Positions 12,108 through 22,576 of a DNA stretch of 64,000 nucleotides are shown here, one piece after another. Within the stretch, counting starts at the first letter, position 1; the number at the start of each line of letters is the position of its first letter. Below the pieces are notes generated by a model that made no database searches, was not told where the DNA came from, and was given only the letters and a program-made list of their open reading frames with translations. The translations under genes were made by a program, and so were the position numbers. Source of the stretch: Stenogyne calaminthoides (Eukaryota > Streptophyta > Magnoliopsida > Lamiales > Lamiaceae); assembly GCA_037126765.1 (NCBI GenBank), contig JBBCBC010000012.1:6696001-6760000 (forward strand), read 5' to 3'.

Positions 12108-12522
12108 TGGGAGTTAATGTTCTATGTATTTTCTTCGGTCCCCTTTTTTTTCTGCAGAATAAAGTTGATGGCTATGTTATTTCTGAACTCATTATCTGTT
12201 TGTATGTGATGTTTTACATTGCATATGTTGATCTCGGTGAGGCTACAGTTAGGTCAGTTGGAAATAGGCATGATTAAGATCACATTGCATGAAATTTCCA
12301 TGCTGCTCACCATATTAATTTGATCTATGTCGTTGAATGTTTAGTATGGTGATTGTCATGGTTTAGTCACAATAAATGATGTGATGAAAATTGTGATATT
12401 CTCATTTCTAGTATATGAGATGGATGAGATTGTAAGGCAATAGTCAAAGAATGAATGGCGTAAAGTTGTGCACATAAGGAAATATAATTGCTTAAGTTTA
12501 ATATGTAGCCCAAGTGGGCGAT
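12108..12522 (+). other. Untranslated 3' part of element H between pol and 3' LTR
   Basis: About 415 bases without coding signals. It ends in CAAGTGGGCGAT, a slightly altered polypurine tract (compare AAGTGGGAGAT), directly before the LTR start TGTTAGGAAAT. Confidence 0.6.
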
Positions 12523-13646
12523 TGTTAGGAAATTATTATTTCATATATATGGGCCATATATTTTATGCAATTATATCAGCCATTTATAATTATAATTAGG
12601 CTTAATCAATGTCGCGAGAATCGGCCTAAAGCGCCTAGGCGCTTAGTCGGTCACGTAACATGCGATTTTGTTTGAAATCGGGCATAAAATTGGTGGAGGC
12701 GTTAGGCGCCGCCTAGGAGGCCTAGGCGTCGCCAAGTCTGCCAAATCGGTCTACCGCCTATAAGTTTTCCCCATTTTTTTTATTCATTTTAAATTTAAAA
12801 AAAAAATCAAACACATCTCACCTGCAAACCTTCTATCGACGGTGGCGGGAGGGAGATGGACGATGGAGATGGCTCGCCGGCGGGAAGGAGATGGACGAGG
12901 GCGGCTGCGGACGGATGGTTAGGGGATGGAGATGGGCGAGGGCGGCATCGACTAGGAGATGATGAGGGGGATATAGACTTACGGGCGCGAGGGAGATGCA
13001 CTGGCCCGCAGTCTGTCATTGAACTGCATCAAAAGGGCGTAAGAGGAGGAAATTTAGGGTAAGTCTTCTCTTCTCTAAATTTTAGATGTACGCACTTGTG
13101 ACTTGATTTGGGCTCAAATAAAAATGGGCCTGGGGGAGTTTTTGCTTATAAATGGAGATGGGCCTGAGGGAAAATTTAAAAAAAAAAAATTAGACAATGG
13201 CTAGGCGGCGCCTAGGCGGTCATAAAACGCCTGACTTCTGATTTCTGATTTCTACACCCTTGGGCTTAATTGATTGATTCAGTTATGGTGATACCATTTA
13301 CTATTGAAATTGATATGAAATTATGAGTAGATACCAATTGGGACTCAATTATGGGGATTATGGGAACCCTAATTGAGTACTATATAAAGAGCATCATGGT
13401 TATGACCCCCAATATACTAAATCGCATACAATTTTCTACTCTCTCCATCAAGAGGGGAAACGAAGGACCCATACAGAGATTTAGTTGAGGAAGGCAATAA
13501 AACCACCCCATCGATCGTGTTGCATTGCTAAGGCTTTTCCTATACAAAATATTGTTATGGATCCAGGTATATCACTAAATCCACTAATCCTTGATGATTG
13601 AGCACGTTGTTGTCCTAAAATTTTCGCATCTAGGATGTTTATTGTA

Positions 13647-13681
<35 letters not shown>

Positions 13682-13709
13682 TCTGTAATTGTATAAAAAT
13701 TCCATAATA
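12523..13709 (+). repeat. 3' LTR of copia element H, interrupted by a hAT-type element
   Basis: Starts TGTTAGGAAATTATTATTTC after the polypurine tract. A TATA box (TATATAAA) lies at 13381-13388, followed by a typical transcript-leader stretch. The right end is less certain: an AATTCCATAATA segment at about 13698-13709 resembles a decayed inverted copy of the LTR start. Without the 656-bp insertion and its 8-bp duplication, the LTR would be about 520 bp. A TA microsatellite (13646-13681) lies near its end. Confidence 0.6.
12607..13262. mobile_element. Non-autonomous hAT-type element with CCTAGGCG-type subterminal repeats (copy 1)
   Basis: 656 bp, flanked by an exact 8-bp duplication GGCTTAAT (12599-12606 and 13263-13270). 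The right terminus reads CTACACCCTTG. The left terminus (CAATGTCGCGAGAATCGG) is a degraded inverted match. Both ends carry dense CGCCTAGGCG-like motifs. The middle (about 12835-13060) is a GC-rich stretch with repeated GGAGATGG units and no recognisable domain. An 8-bp duplication and a terminal CA..GGG-type repeat fit the hAT superfamily. A second member is at 44361-45180. It codes for no transposase. Confidence 0.85.
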
Positions 13710-15360
13710 TTACCTCGACAAAATATAATGAAATGTTTGCAATCTTGAAAATTTCAAAGCAAATAATCATTTATGATGAAATTATAAACTTCAATACAGA
13801 AAATTATAAATAAAATAAATAAATAGGCCCCGATAGTCCCTAATTATTTCCACATATATAAGAAACTATATATGGTGATTTCCGTGTTCGAATCTTATTT
13901 CTTTAATAAGAATTTCATGGTACTTTTTTTTTTTTTTCAAATTTCTTACCTTAATTTAATATTTATTATTTTTCATATTTGTACTTTTTTGTTTATCAGA
14001 ATTTCTTAGCTTAATTTCTTAATTTAGTTTAATATATATTATTTTTCATGTTTGTACTTTTTTTTTAATCATAATTTTATAATTTTTTAGCTTAATTGAA
14101 TATTTTTTATTTTTTTATGTTTGCTTTATTTGTCTGCTCAATTTGTATTTAAAGTAGATCGAAGAATTTGAGGTTCTACATATCGAATATACCGATTTTA
14201 GGTGTTGAACAGTTTGGTTTTCACGTGAAGTGTAATTTTGAAGGTATTTAATACGCAATGATATATATATAATTATTTTTTAATTAAATATTTTTAAAAT
14301 AAGAGTTTTATTATTTTAAATTCAAATCTAGTCATATTTTTTAAAAAAAAATAATATTTTATAAATGCAATATGCAAATTTTACGATTCGAAGATATCAG
14401 ATATTATAATTTAAAAAATGCATTATAATGACTGTATTAAAGATAATGTGGGTGGTAGTAATTCTATGCAAACCTAATATTATAAATTACCTGATATTTT
14501 TATTTTAAGTATAGTATTAAAATAATTATGTTTGAAATTCTATATTTTGAGGTGTATATATATATATATATATGTTGGATTTGCGAGGATATTGCTAATT
14601 TATTTATATATTATTGATAGACATAGCATATTCATAACTCGTATCATCTTTCTAAAGATATCAATTAATATTTAATTGTAGAACATATTTTTTTAGATGT
14701 TGATGGTATATTAATTTTTATAATTATATATATTAATTAGTGTTTACTTGTGGAAAATTTTAGCACTATTTAGGTGTGGAGAACAATTTAACTATTTGAT
14801 TTGATATTTATTTCAAAAATTGTATCTTAATTCATCTTTACTAAATCTTTGAAAATATACATTTAAAAAGATTTGATTTTGATGATATAATTTATTTAAA
14901 TTAATACATATTTTATCAAACAAATTTATAGGGATTTTATAGAAATTTACCGTTATAATATATATCATTATTCTCAGTATTAAATTATATATTTATATTA
15001 ATCATAATGAGATTATATCCATTGAATATAAGATCATGATATCTTAATGAGTTTGATAATTTTTCTCCAAAAATTGTATCTTAGTCCATTTTCTCTTATC
15101 CTTTGAAAAATATTCACGAATTAGATCTAATTGTAGCTATTAAAGATTTTACATTCATATCATTTTACTTATAAGTTATTACTATATTTCGATTGGTGGA
15201 ACTTTTATAGAAATAAAATTTCATTGATTAATTTGAATTAGATTAAATCTCAAATATAATTTTAAATTATCCGTCTAATTATTACAAAACTATAGACGGT
15301 AATTAAATTTCAAGAAGTCAATAATTTAGTTAAGAAATCTCCATTTATAACTTTTCAAGC
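13710..15360. other. AT-rich intergenic sequence
   Basis: No convincing ORF, RNA gene or element termini. It contains runs of T and A, a short TA microsatellite at about 14554-14575, and long stretches of simple AT-rich DNA. Confidence 0.6.
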
Positions 15361-16175
15361 TGATTATGAATTACATATATCAAGAAAACCATATAAGTAT
15401 TCCTTAAATAAAATAGATATGCAATTTGCAATTTTAGTAAGTATTACCTGCAACAGAAATCATTAAACCAACACAAATTGTGTAGCATTCATATAAATCA
15501 CATGAATTACTATTAGTTGATATACAGTGAATTATTATTTCACCAAATCATTAGATGTAAAATACGAACTTGCATAATAAAAAACCTACAAAACAAAAAA
15601 TTGAATATCAAAAGCAAAAAATTCAAAAATCTGCAAAACAAAAAAATCGATCATCAAAAGCATAAAAACTTTTCCTGCGAATAAGAAAAAGACGCAAGAA
15701 TGGGTAGGACAAAATTTGAGAATTGTAGGATAGAAGTAGACAAAATAAGAGAATGAAATAATGCTTATAAAATTGAAATTTATAGAACGTAGTTTAAGAT
15801 GTTGGGTTGAGATTAAGTTTAAGATATACGGTGAAGAATTATCTATCGAATCATTAGATGTAAAATAATAATCTGCAAAATGAAAACCCTGAAAGCAACA
15901 CAAAATTTAAGCACATTGTATGGAATACAAATATCAAGAAAATCGTATATTATATCTTAAATAAAATAGCTTTGCAATTTTAGTAAGTATTTACCTGCCA
16001 AAAAAAATAAAAATATACCAACACAAATTGTGTAGAAATTAAATAAATCAACATGAATTTGTAAGATTGATATACAATGAAGAATTATCTCACCAAACCA
16101 TTAGATCTAAAATAAAAACCTGCAAAACAAAGATTCCTGCAAAGCAAAAAAATCGAACATGAAAATAAAAAAACA
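15361..16175. repeat. Diverged direct repeat, about 270-bp units 555 bp apart
   Basis: The segment at about 15373-15640 is repeated, diverged, at about 15927-16170. Both share the order ATATCAAGAAAA, TTAGTAAGTATT(T)ACCTGC, CCAACACAAATTGTGTAG, TTAGAT(G/C)TAAAAT and AAAGCA. A partial third match lies at about 15825-15900. The open frame across this region on the minus strand is low-complexity and not a gene. It may be an old local duplication or the arms of a decayed element. Confidence 0.6.
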
Positions 16176-16859
16176 TGGTTATATTTTATGCATTTTTTAT
16201 ATAATGTGTTTTGATATTTGTATTGTGAAAACAAAATTTATTTAAAAAAAAGGGGGGGAGTGGAGAATCCCCGATTCCCCCAAAGGGACGTGAATCCTTT
16301 GCATGGCGGGGAATGAAAGATGATTATTCCACGAATGCTTAGCGAGGACGGGGAAGGAAATTCCATAACTTCATGAGGAAGGGGAATTGTAGGTCCCGAA
16401 CGGGTTTTGTGAGGGTAGAAGTCTAGAGGGATGGGTAAATAGACTTCTAAAACTTTTGGTGCGGATCAGGTGTGATTTACAGATTGTCTGATCAGAGTGC
16501 TAGTGTATCGGTTTATACTGATGTTCAATCTTACTGAGTGCCTGAGGGCAGATTAGTTTGATATCTGTCAGTTTAACTGAGTGGTGCGGAAGCTTGTTTT
16601 AACCCGTGTGAAAAACCAGTTTTATCAATTCAGATTCTTAAGTCAGTTTTCAACCAGCTGACTAAGGTGTCAACCTGATCAGATCAGTTACTTGGTGCAG
16701 ACTGAGCTTAACTTAGAATATGTATGCAGTTTTAAACTCAGTTGTGTGAATAGTGTAAAGCAACAAGAAAGTAAGTAAATGCACACAAGACTTTTTATAG
16801 TGGTTCGACGAAAACCCGGCCCCACGCCCACTCTTCCCTTAACACAGGGAACCTTAACC

Positions 16860-17150
16860 GAACTTAACTCAAGGACTTATACCCCTCAAGGGATGGCCGA
16901 GATGTTTACCGAGTTCACACTCTACAAACTTAACTCAAGGGACTTATATCCTCTCTTCGATGATGGCGAAGAGATGTTTACCGAGTTCACACTCTACAAA
17001 CTTAACCTGCGGGACTTATATCCCTCACGGTATGGCCGAAGAGATGTTTATCGAGTTCACACTCTACAAACTTAACCTGCGGGACTTATATCCCTCACGG
17101 GATGGCCGAAGAGATGTTTATCGAGTTCACACTCTACAAACTTAACCTAA
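16860..17150. repeat. Minisatellite, about 70-bp unit, inside the solo LTR
   Basis: Four units in tandem share GAGATGTTTA(C/T)CGAGTTCACAC and TTAACCTGCGGGACTTATAT. Period is about 70-75 bp. The other family-B LTRs hold only a single equivalent (for example 24785-24830), so the array expanded in this copy. Open frames here are by-products of the repeat. Confidence 0.85.
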
Positions 17151-17839
17151 CTTGCGTTTGGGTAAAGAATGTTTTAGGGTTCCAACTGGAAATCTATCCT
17201 AGTGTTTTAGGTAGCCAAAATGCTAGTGGATAGGATTTCTTGCTAAGAACTAATGGGATGAACACTCTAAGAATAATCTTCAAATATGGTGTTCTTCGAG
17301 TGGAGATTTTGCTGTAGTTTTTGCTTCTTTTGTTGTGTCTCCGTGTTCGTTCTTTGCTAGTTGTCCACATCTTCAAAGTGAAGATCGATCCCATTTTATA
17401 GACCTCAAAATCAAAGAGTCGTTGGAGATCAATTTGAATTTCGGGCTATATTAGGTAGGTTGTAGGATATGATTGTGTCGTGCTCCGATTATCGGCGTGG
17501 CCGTAGGCATGATTAGCGCCATTTTTGTCCGCAGCGTCGTATTCCGCAATGTCAGCTCTTTTTGTGCACGTGTCGCTTTCTCCTTGGTTTCATGGCGGCA
17601 CTTTCATGGAATTTGTCTCAAGGACGATTGATATTTATTTTGTAGAAGATTAAATCTTGTGCGGTGTATCTTTTTTATTGTCACCGGTGTGGTGACTTGA
17701 TCGGATAATGATCGATCTACCTTGTTGAGTCTTACATTGCGGTTTGTCTTAGCTCAATATGCAGACTCGGCTGAATGTAGGTCTTCAGGTCTTTTGATCT
17801 TTAGGTGTCTCTGAGCCTCAGTGTCTTCAGTCATACTGA

Positions 17840-17990
17840 GTCTTCAGATTTGTTACTGAGTCTTCAGGTTCTTCTGAGTCTTCAAGTTCATCTGAGTCTT
17901 CAAGTTCATCTGAGTCTTCAGGTTCATCTGAGTCTTCAGTGTCTTTTGAGTCTTCAGTGTCTTCTGTCTTCATCTGATCTTCTGACTTCT
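17840..17990. repeat. Short tandem repeat, 18-bp unit (GAGTCTTCAGGTTCATCT)
   Basis: About seven imperfect 18-bp copies of GAGTCTTCAGGTTCATCT and variants lie in the R/U5-side half of the solo LTR. A related, longer CTTCTGATC-type repeat lies at the same place in the LTR at 24289-28357. Confidence 0.8.
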
Positions 17991-18382
17991 TGTCCTCTGA
18001 TTGTTCTTAGCCTTCTGATCATCTGACCTTATCTGGGTCATCTAATACTTCGACCTGACCTATACATATTGAGTTCCCCATCAATATGTGACCTATCTTT
18101 TACATCAGCTATCTATACATTTCAGCTGGTCATCTTAATCTGATTCTAAGTCATCAGTCAGCTAACAGGTCTGACTGGTCCTATTACAACCTGTTTTGAA
18201 ACTTCCATCAAAACTAAAATACAGATTTCCCAACAGGAATGGAGGATGATTATTCCACGAATGCTTCACCGAGAACAAGGCAGAGAATTCTCGAATTTTG
18301 CGAGGACAGGGTCAAAATTTCTTCTTTTGATAACTCGGTTTTTGGCCCAAAGACCGACTATTACGGGGAATCAAATCCCACC

Positions 18383-18830
18383 TGTTAGGAATTAAACAAG
18401 CAATTATGGAGAAAATAATAGAACTAGGAATTTAGAGACAAACAATTTGGTTACCCAGTTCGTCAGGAATGACTACGTCTGGGGCAACTACCAAGCCAGG
18501 AGATTCACTCTTTTCGTGTGTTATTTTCGTACAAAGAGGCAAATACAATGAGTCAAGGTATTTAAATGAGACATGGGCCAAAGCCCTAATTCACGCGCAC
18601 AGCTGCGGAACCCGCTCAACCACGGGCCTTGATCGAGTGGTTCCGCTCGATCAGATCGCCAGCTCGAGCGCCTCCAACGCTCTGGTCTCCCGTCGCGCTC
18701 GACCTCCTTTGGTCGAGCAGAAGTGCTCGACCAAACACCATGGTCGAGCGCCTCACCCTTGCTGGATCCCTTCTCCGACTTAGGCTCCACAACCCAACAC
18801 CACCGTCCACTAACCAGGGCCCAGTTTAAG
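18383..18830. repeat. Possible fragment of another LTR
   Basis: Begins TGTTAGGAATTAAACAAGC at about 18383 and has LTR-like composition, with a GC-rich part (18600-18780) rich in TCGAGC motifs. No matching end, internal region or target duplication was found, so this is a weak call. Open frames on both strands here overlap each other and show no recognised domain. Confidence 0.3.
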
Positions 18831-18849
18831 CTAGAGCAAGCTCTATATG

Positions 18850-18957
18850 TACTGGTCCATCATAAGAATTGATCGCACCTAAGGAGTTTCGAACTTGAGA
18901 TCTAAAGAGAATGATACTTCTAAGTCTCAAACCTACACCACTTGGCCAACCCTTGTG
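18850..18957 (-). mobile_element. tRNA-derived SINE-like unit
   Basis: Read on the minus strand, a box A-like TGGCCAAGTGGTGTAGG (18932-18948) is followed about 40 bases later by a box B-like GTTCGAAACTCC (18883-18894). This is the RNA polymerase III internal promoter arrangement of plant SINEs. No target duplication or tail was found, so the 3' limit is uncertain. It could also be a decayed tRNA pseudogene. Confidence 0.5.
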
Positions 18958-19066
18958 TGTTATCCAAGCCTAATCAAAATACCGGATTACATAAAGATTG
19001 TGAGAGAACAACTGCGTGAAGCCAAGATTGAATGAACTAGATAGTTTTTAAAATTAGACTAGATGG

Positions 19067-20000
19067 TAGGAGTGTGCAAAATTCGGTGAAAACCGAATTA
19101 ACCGATCGAACCAAATCGAATTTTTAAGTTCGGTTCGGTTATTCGGTTTTCAGTTTGGTTTCGGTTTCAAATTTTAAGAATTTCGGTTTTCGGTTCGGTT
19201 CGGTTAATTTTCGGTCGAAAACCGAAAAAAACCGAAAACCGAAAATATTAAATATATAAAATATTAATTATTATATAATTTTTTTTAATTACTTATTTAC
19301 TTAGGGGCTACGGCAATAGGCGTATGGTATTGGTATCTCCTTCTCCACTTCTCCTCTTCCACTCCCACCTGTAAAAGCCCTTGGGCGCCGCTTCCACCAC
19401 CCGCTGCTCCTACCACCGGCCACCTCCCATCAGCCGCACGTCGGCGACGTCGCCCTTGCAATTCTTCAAGGTCAAGCCCACCCGCACGTCGCCCCTGCAA
19501 TTCTGCAACGTGGTGAATCTCTGTCAATTCTATCTCATTTCCTTCTTATTTCAGTAGGAATAATAATAATAATACCAAGCAATTACATTATAAATATTTA
19601 TGACCCATTCCGGCACCATTTCTTCAATCCTTATCCAAATCCTCATCTCCATATTTATGCCTCTTTTTAGCAGTGCCTCTGTTTTGTAAGAAATTACTTG
19701 TTTATTATTCGATTTATTGAGTGTTTGAACTTTGAAGGTATTATGGATTCATCTTTTGGGATCTGATTTTATGGTGGTGAAGCTTCTGATAATTTTTTGT
19801 CATTTATTCAAGAAAAAAAAATAGAAAAACTTTGATTGGTTCGGTTAAAAACCGAAACCGAACCGAAAATTTTGGTTCGGTTAAAGTTCGATTATCAGGT
19901 TCATTTGGTCGGTTCGGTTACCAAATATGAAATTTCAATTTAGTTCGGTTATAATTTTTCGGTTCGGTTTGGTCACCAAACCGACCGATGCTCACCCCTA
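19067..20000. mobile_element. Non-autonomous hAT-type element with CGGTTCGGTT subterminal repeats
   Basis: 934 bp, flanked by an exact 8-bp duplication CTAGATGG (19059-19066 and 20001-20008). Ends read TAGGAGTGTGC and GCTCACCCCTA. Both subterminal regions are packed with (A)CCGAAC / CGGTTCGGTT motifs in both orientations. The centre (about 19300-19520) is GC-rich and coding-like in composition but has no recognised domain. TSD length and termini fit hAT. No transposase is present. Confidence 0.88.
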
Positions 20001-20012
20001 CTAGATGGTGTT

Positions 20013-20310
20013 GTTGTGTTGAGGAAGATTTGGATTTGATATAAGAATTGAAAAAAATAAAAAATAAAATTGGAAAAAGAATTGGGATTGATTAGGAAAA
20101 AAAAAGAACTTTTAAGAAAAAATCATCTTAGGTGGAAAAGAAAAATATTAAGAAAGACTTAGATTTTTAATAAAAATCATAGGCGAAAATAACTTTCTGA
20201 ATTGTAAAAATATGTGAAAAAAAAAAGTTGTCTTGAGGAAGATTTGGATTTTATATAAGAATTGAAAAATTAAAAAAACTGGAAAAAGAATTGGGATAGA
20301 TTAGGTAAAA
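20013..20310. repeat. Two diverged direct repeats of about 85 bp
   Basis: GAGGAAGATTTGGATTT, then ATATAAGAATTGAAAAA and GGAAAAAGAATTGGGAT, occur at 20013-20100 and again at 20231-20310. The intervening sequence is A-rich. No gene. Confidence 0.7.
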
Positions 20311-22080
20311 GACAAAAACATGTATGCAATATTGCATACTAGGCTTATGTGCAATTAAACTATCTTTATCAACAAACCACCACAATTCAATCTTTCAATA
20401 AATAATTTATTTCTATCTCTTCCACATATGCAATTTACAACTCAACAAATCTTCATCTTTTTCATACTTTATCAACAACCCAATACAAACTAAAATAATT
20501 TTTCTTTTTCATTATTTCATAATTACATATATCTATAATCAATTTTTAGTATATTTATAAGATGTAAGGAATATATTAAATCATTTAAGAGGAAATAATT
20601 ATAGCCAATATTTTATTATTTAATAAAAATGAAAAAATTAAAAGAAATGATATAAATTAGAAGTGAAATTGAGAATATTAAATCATGATTAAAAATATAT
20701 CAATATTGGTCTCTATTTGTAGAGGAAAAAAAGTTTAAAATTTGATATAAATTTTTCTTTTTTATATAAATAATAATACCTTAAAAATAAAATTTTAAAA
20801 TCAGTTCAAATAAAATTTATTTAACTAATCATTAACAGGCACGTGGCATGGGAATAGTGCATGAACCAGGTTCTCTGCAGCGAACGGTCATGCGTAATTC
20901 TTTGATTTTTGATTTTTGATTTTTTTTTTGCTTATTTATATTGGCCCATATGATGAACCGTTCATCTGAACCACCGATAAAGGTGATCTTATAGTGTAAT
21001 TGTTTTTTTTTTTTTTTTGGGGGTCAGGGGATATTGATGGCTGGTAATACAAATGATGAATGAATTTAATCTGGATTAAGAATGCTGAATCATGCCGGTA
21101 ATTTAATATTTATTTTCTCAATCATTTTTTGTTCAAAAATCTTTCAACTATTTAAAAAATAAACCATAGTTGGATCGAATTTCTCAAACTGTTACATAAT
21201 CAAATTACAAAAAGTACATAGAGGATTCTTAGATTCTATTTATTCATTTTATTCATACTTTCTGATGAGATCGTGAAATAATTAATATTAATCAATTGTT
21301 AAAGAATTTTTTTTTTGAAAATTTGAATTTTATAAGTATATAAGTACTCCCTCGTAACCATTTAATTATTTATCTTCTAAAAGAGATTTTTTTTACTCAA
21401 AACAATTGTCTTTTATATTAATTAAAAGAATTAAATAATATATTTCAATTTTTATTCTTCAATTTATCTTTTGTGATAGACCGATAGTATACATTAATAA
21501 TCATATAGATAAATAAAACGTAAAATAGTGACATCATACATATTTATTGCTATTTAATAATATTTTTAAACGATAAATAAAATGGGTCGAAAAGTGTCAT
21601 ATATTGTAAAAATTATCATGTTTGTACAGATGTATATATCACAGCATCAAAGATTTTATTATCACACGAATGATGTCCTAAACCGAATGATGTCCTAACC
21701 CATATGCACATGGCAAAAATTTGCATGTAATATTGGATATAAGTTATATGTGTAATTCTAGGTTAATTGAAATTTTTTTATTTCTTTCACGGGTCTGCAA
21801 CGAGCAGATCGGACAGGGCTTCTTCTTCCTCTCATCGTGTAGTCGCCAAATTTCATTTTCTTCCTCGCATCGCAATAAATACAATTAGATCTCAATTTTG
21901 GTTTTCACGGCGCTGCTTCTTCAGACTTTTTCTTTTCTTCTCTTGTTCCTCTTTTTCTTTTTTCTCTTTCATATTCTTCTCAATTTCTTCAATTTTTTCA
22001 TCCTCACAAATTTACAGGTTCTTCTGCACTCTTCTCACGCTGTTCTTTTAAATCTGTAATCTTCGACTGATGATTTTTTT
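20311..22080. other. AT-rich intergenic sequence
   Basis: No gene recognised. It contains T and A runs (for example 21004-21020) and a CTCCCTCGTAACC segment at 21347 that resembles the outer end of Stowaway-type miniature elements, without a partner end. An open frame at 21767-22051 is followed by TTC/TTT-rich sequence resembling a pyrimidine-rich leader. Its predicted peptide is Phe/Ser-rich with no family likeness. Confidence 0.5.
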
Positions 22081-22089
22081 TTTCGCGCT

Positions 22090-22460
22090 TATACTGGTTT
22101 GTGTTCATTTAGTAAAACTTGTTTTTTATAGGGTAACACTCTTTTATTCATATAGTAACACATCAAGTTGTTCTTTAAATATGTAATTTTTTACTAAGAA
22201 TTTTTTTTCACGCTTGTACTGGTTTTGTTCATGTGGTAACACGTTTTTATTCATAGGGTAACTTTTATGTTCATGTAGTAATACTTATTTTTAATAATAT
22301 ATAACACTGTATATATGTCGTTGTAATATTATGTGAATACTCATATGTTACTATATGAATAACAATGCATTACGTTATGTTCTAATAGTGTTACATAAGA
22401 TATGAAGTTATTTCAATATAACAATGTAGTAACACCTATATATATATGTAGTAACACACA
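22090..22460. repeat. Cluster of TAGTAACAC-like motifs
   Basis: The short phrase TTCAT(GT)AGTAACAC and variants such as GGGTAACAC, GTAATAC and its inverse GTGTTACA recur about ten times over 370 bp at irregular spacing, in AT-rich DNA. The function is unknown. Confidence 0.55.
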
Positions 22461-22475
22461 AAAACTTGATAAAAA

Positions 22476-22566
22476 AAATATTTTAAAAATTATGTGCTCA
22501 ATAAGAATTGAATATGCGACCAAATACATTAACAACAGACCTGAACCATTAGGCTACAACACATAT
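22476..22566 (-). mobile_element. Short SINE-like insertion with 10-bp target duplication
   Basis: Flanked by TTGATAAAAA on both sides (22466-22475 and 22567-22576). On the minus strand it starts with a tRNA-like head: box A-like GTAGCCTAATGGTT, then box B-like ATATTCAATTCTT. It ends in an A/T-rich tail next to the duplication. At about 90 bp it is shorter than typical plant SINEs, so it may be little more than a tRNA-like transcript copied back into DNA. Confidence 0.55.
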
Positions 22567-22576
22567 TTGATAAAAA

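Larger units (their letters stand above)
16388..18235 (-). mobile_element. Solo LTR of copia family B (first copy)
   Basis: 1848 bp beginning TGTAGGTCCCGAACGGG and ending TTTCCCAACA, flanked by an exact 5-bp duplication GGAAT (16383-16387 and 18236-18240). It matches the LTRs of the full element at 29959-42253 at both ends, and no internal region is present, so it is a solo LTR left by LTR-LTR recombination. A minus-strand TATAAAA box lies at about 17394-17400. It contains two private minisatellites, listed separately. The target was itself locally repeated: GATGATTATTCCACGAATGC occurs on both sides (16319 and 18245). Confidence 0.92.

Noticed and set aside
13845..13915. GTGTTCGAATCTTA considered as box B of a SINE or tRNA
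   Set aside because: No box A at the right distance upstream.
16779..17145. Plus-strand ORFs with repeated peptide
   Set aside because: The repetition comes from a 70-bp minisatellite within a solo LTR and not from a repeat protein.
16860..18000. Regularly spaced repeats considered as a CRISPR-like array
   Set aside because: Units are contiguous tandem repeats without unique spacers, in plant nuclear DNA within an LTR.
21767..22051. 94-codon ORF after a leader-like region
   Set aside because: The peptide is Phe/Ser-rich from TTC/TTT runs, has no family likeness, and is followed only by AT-rich repeats.
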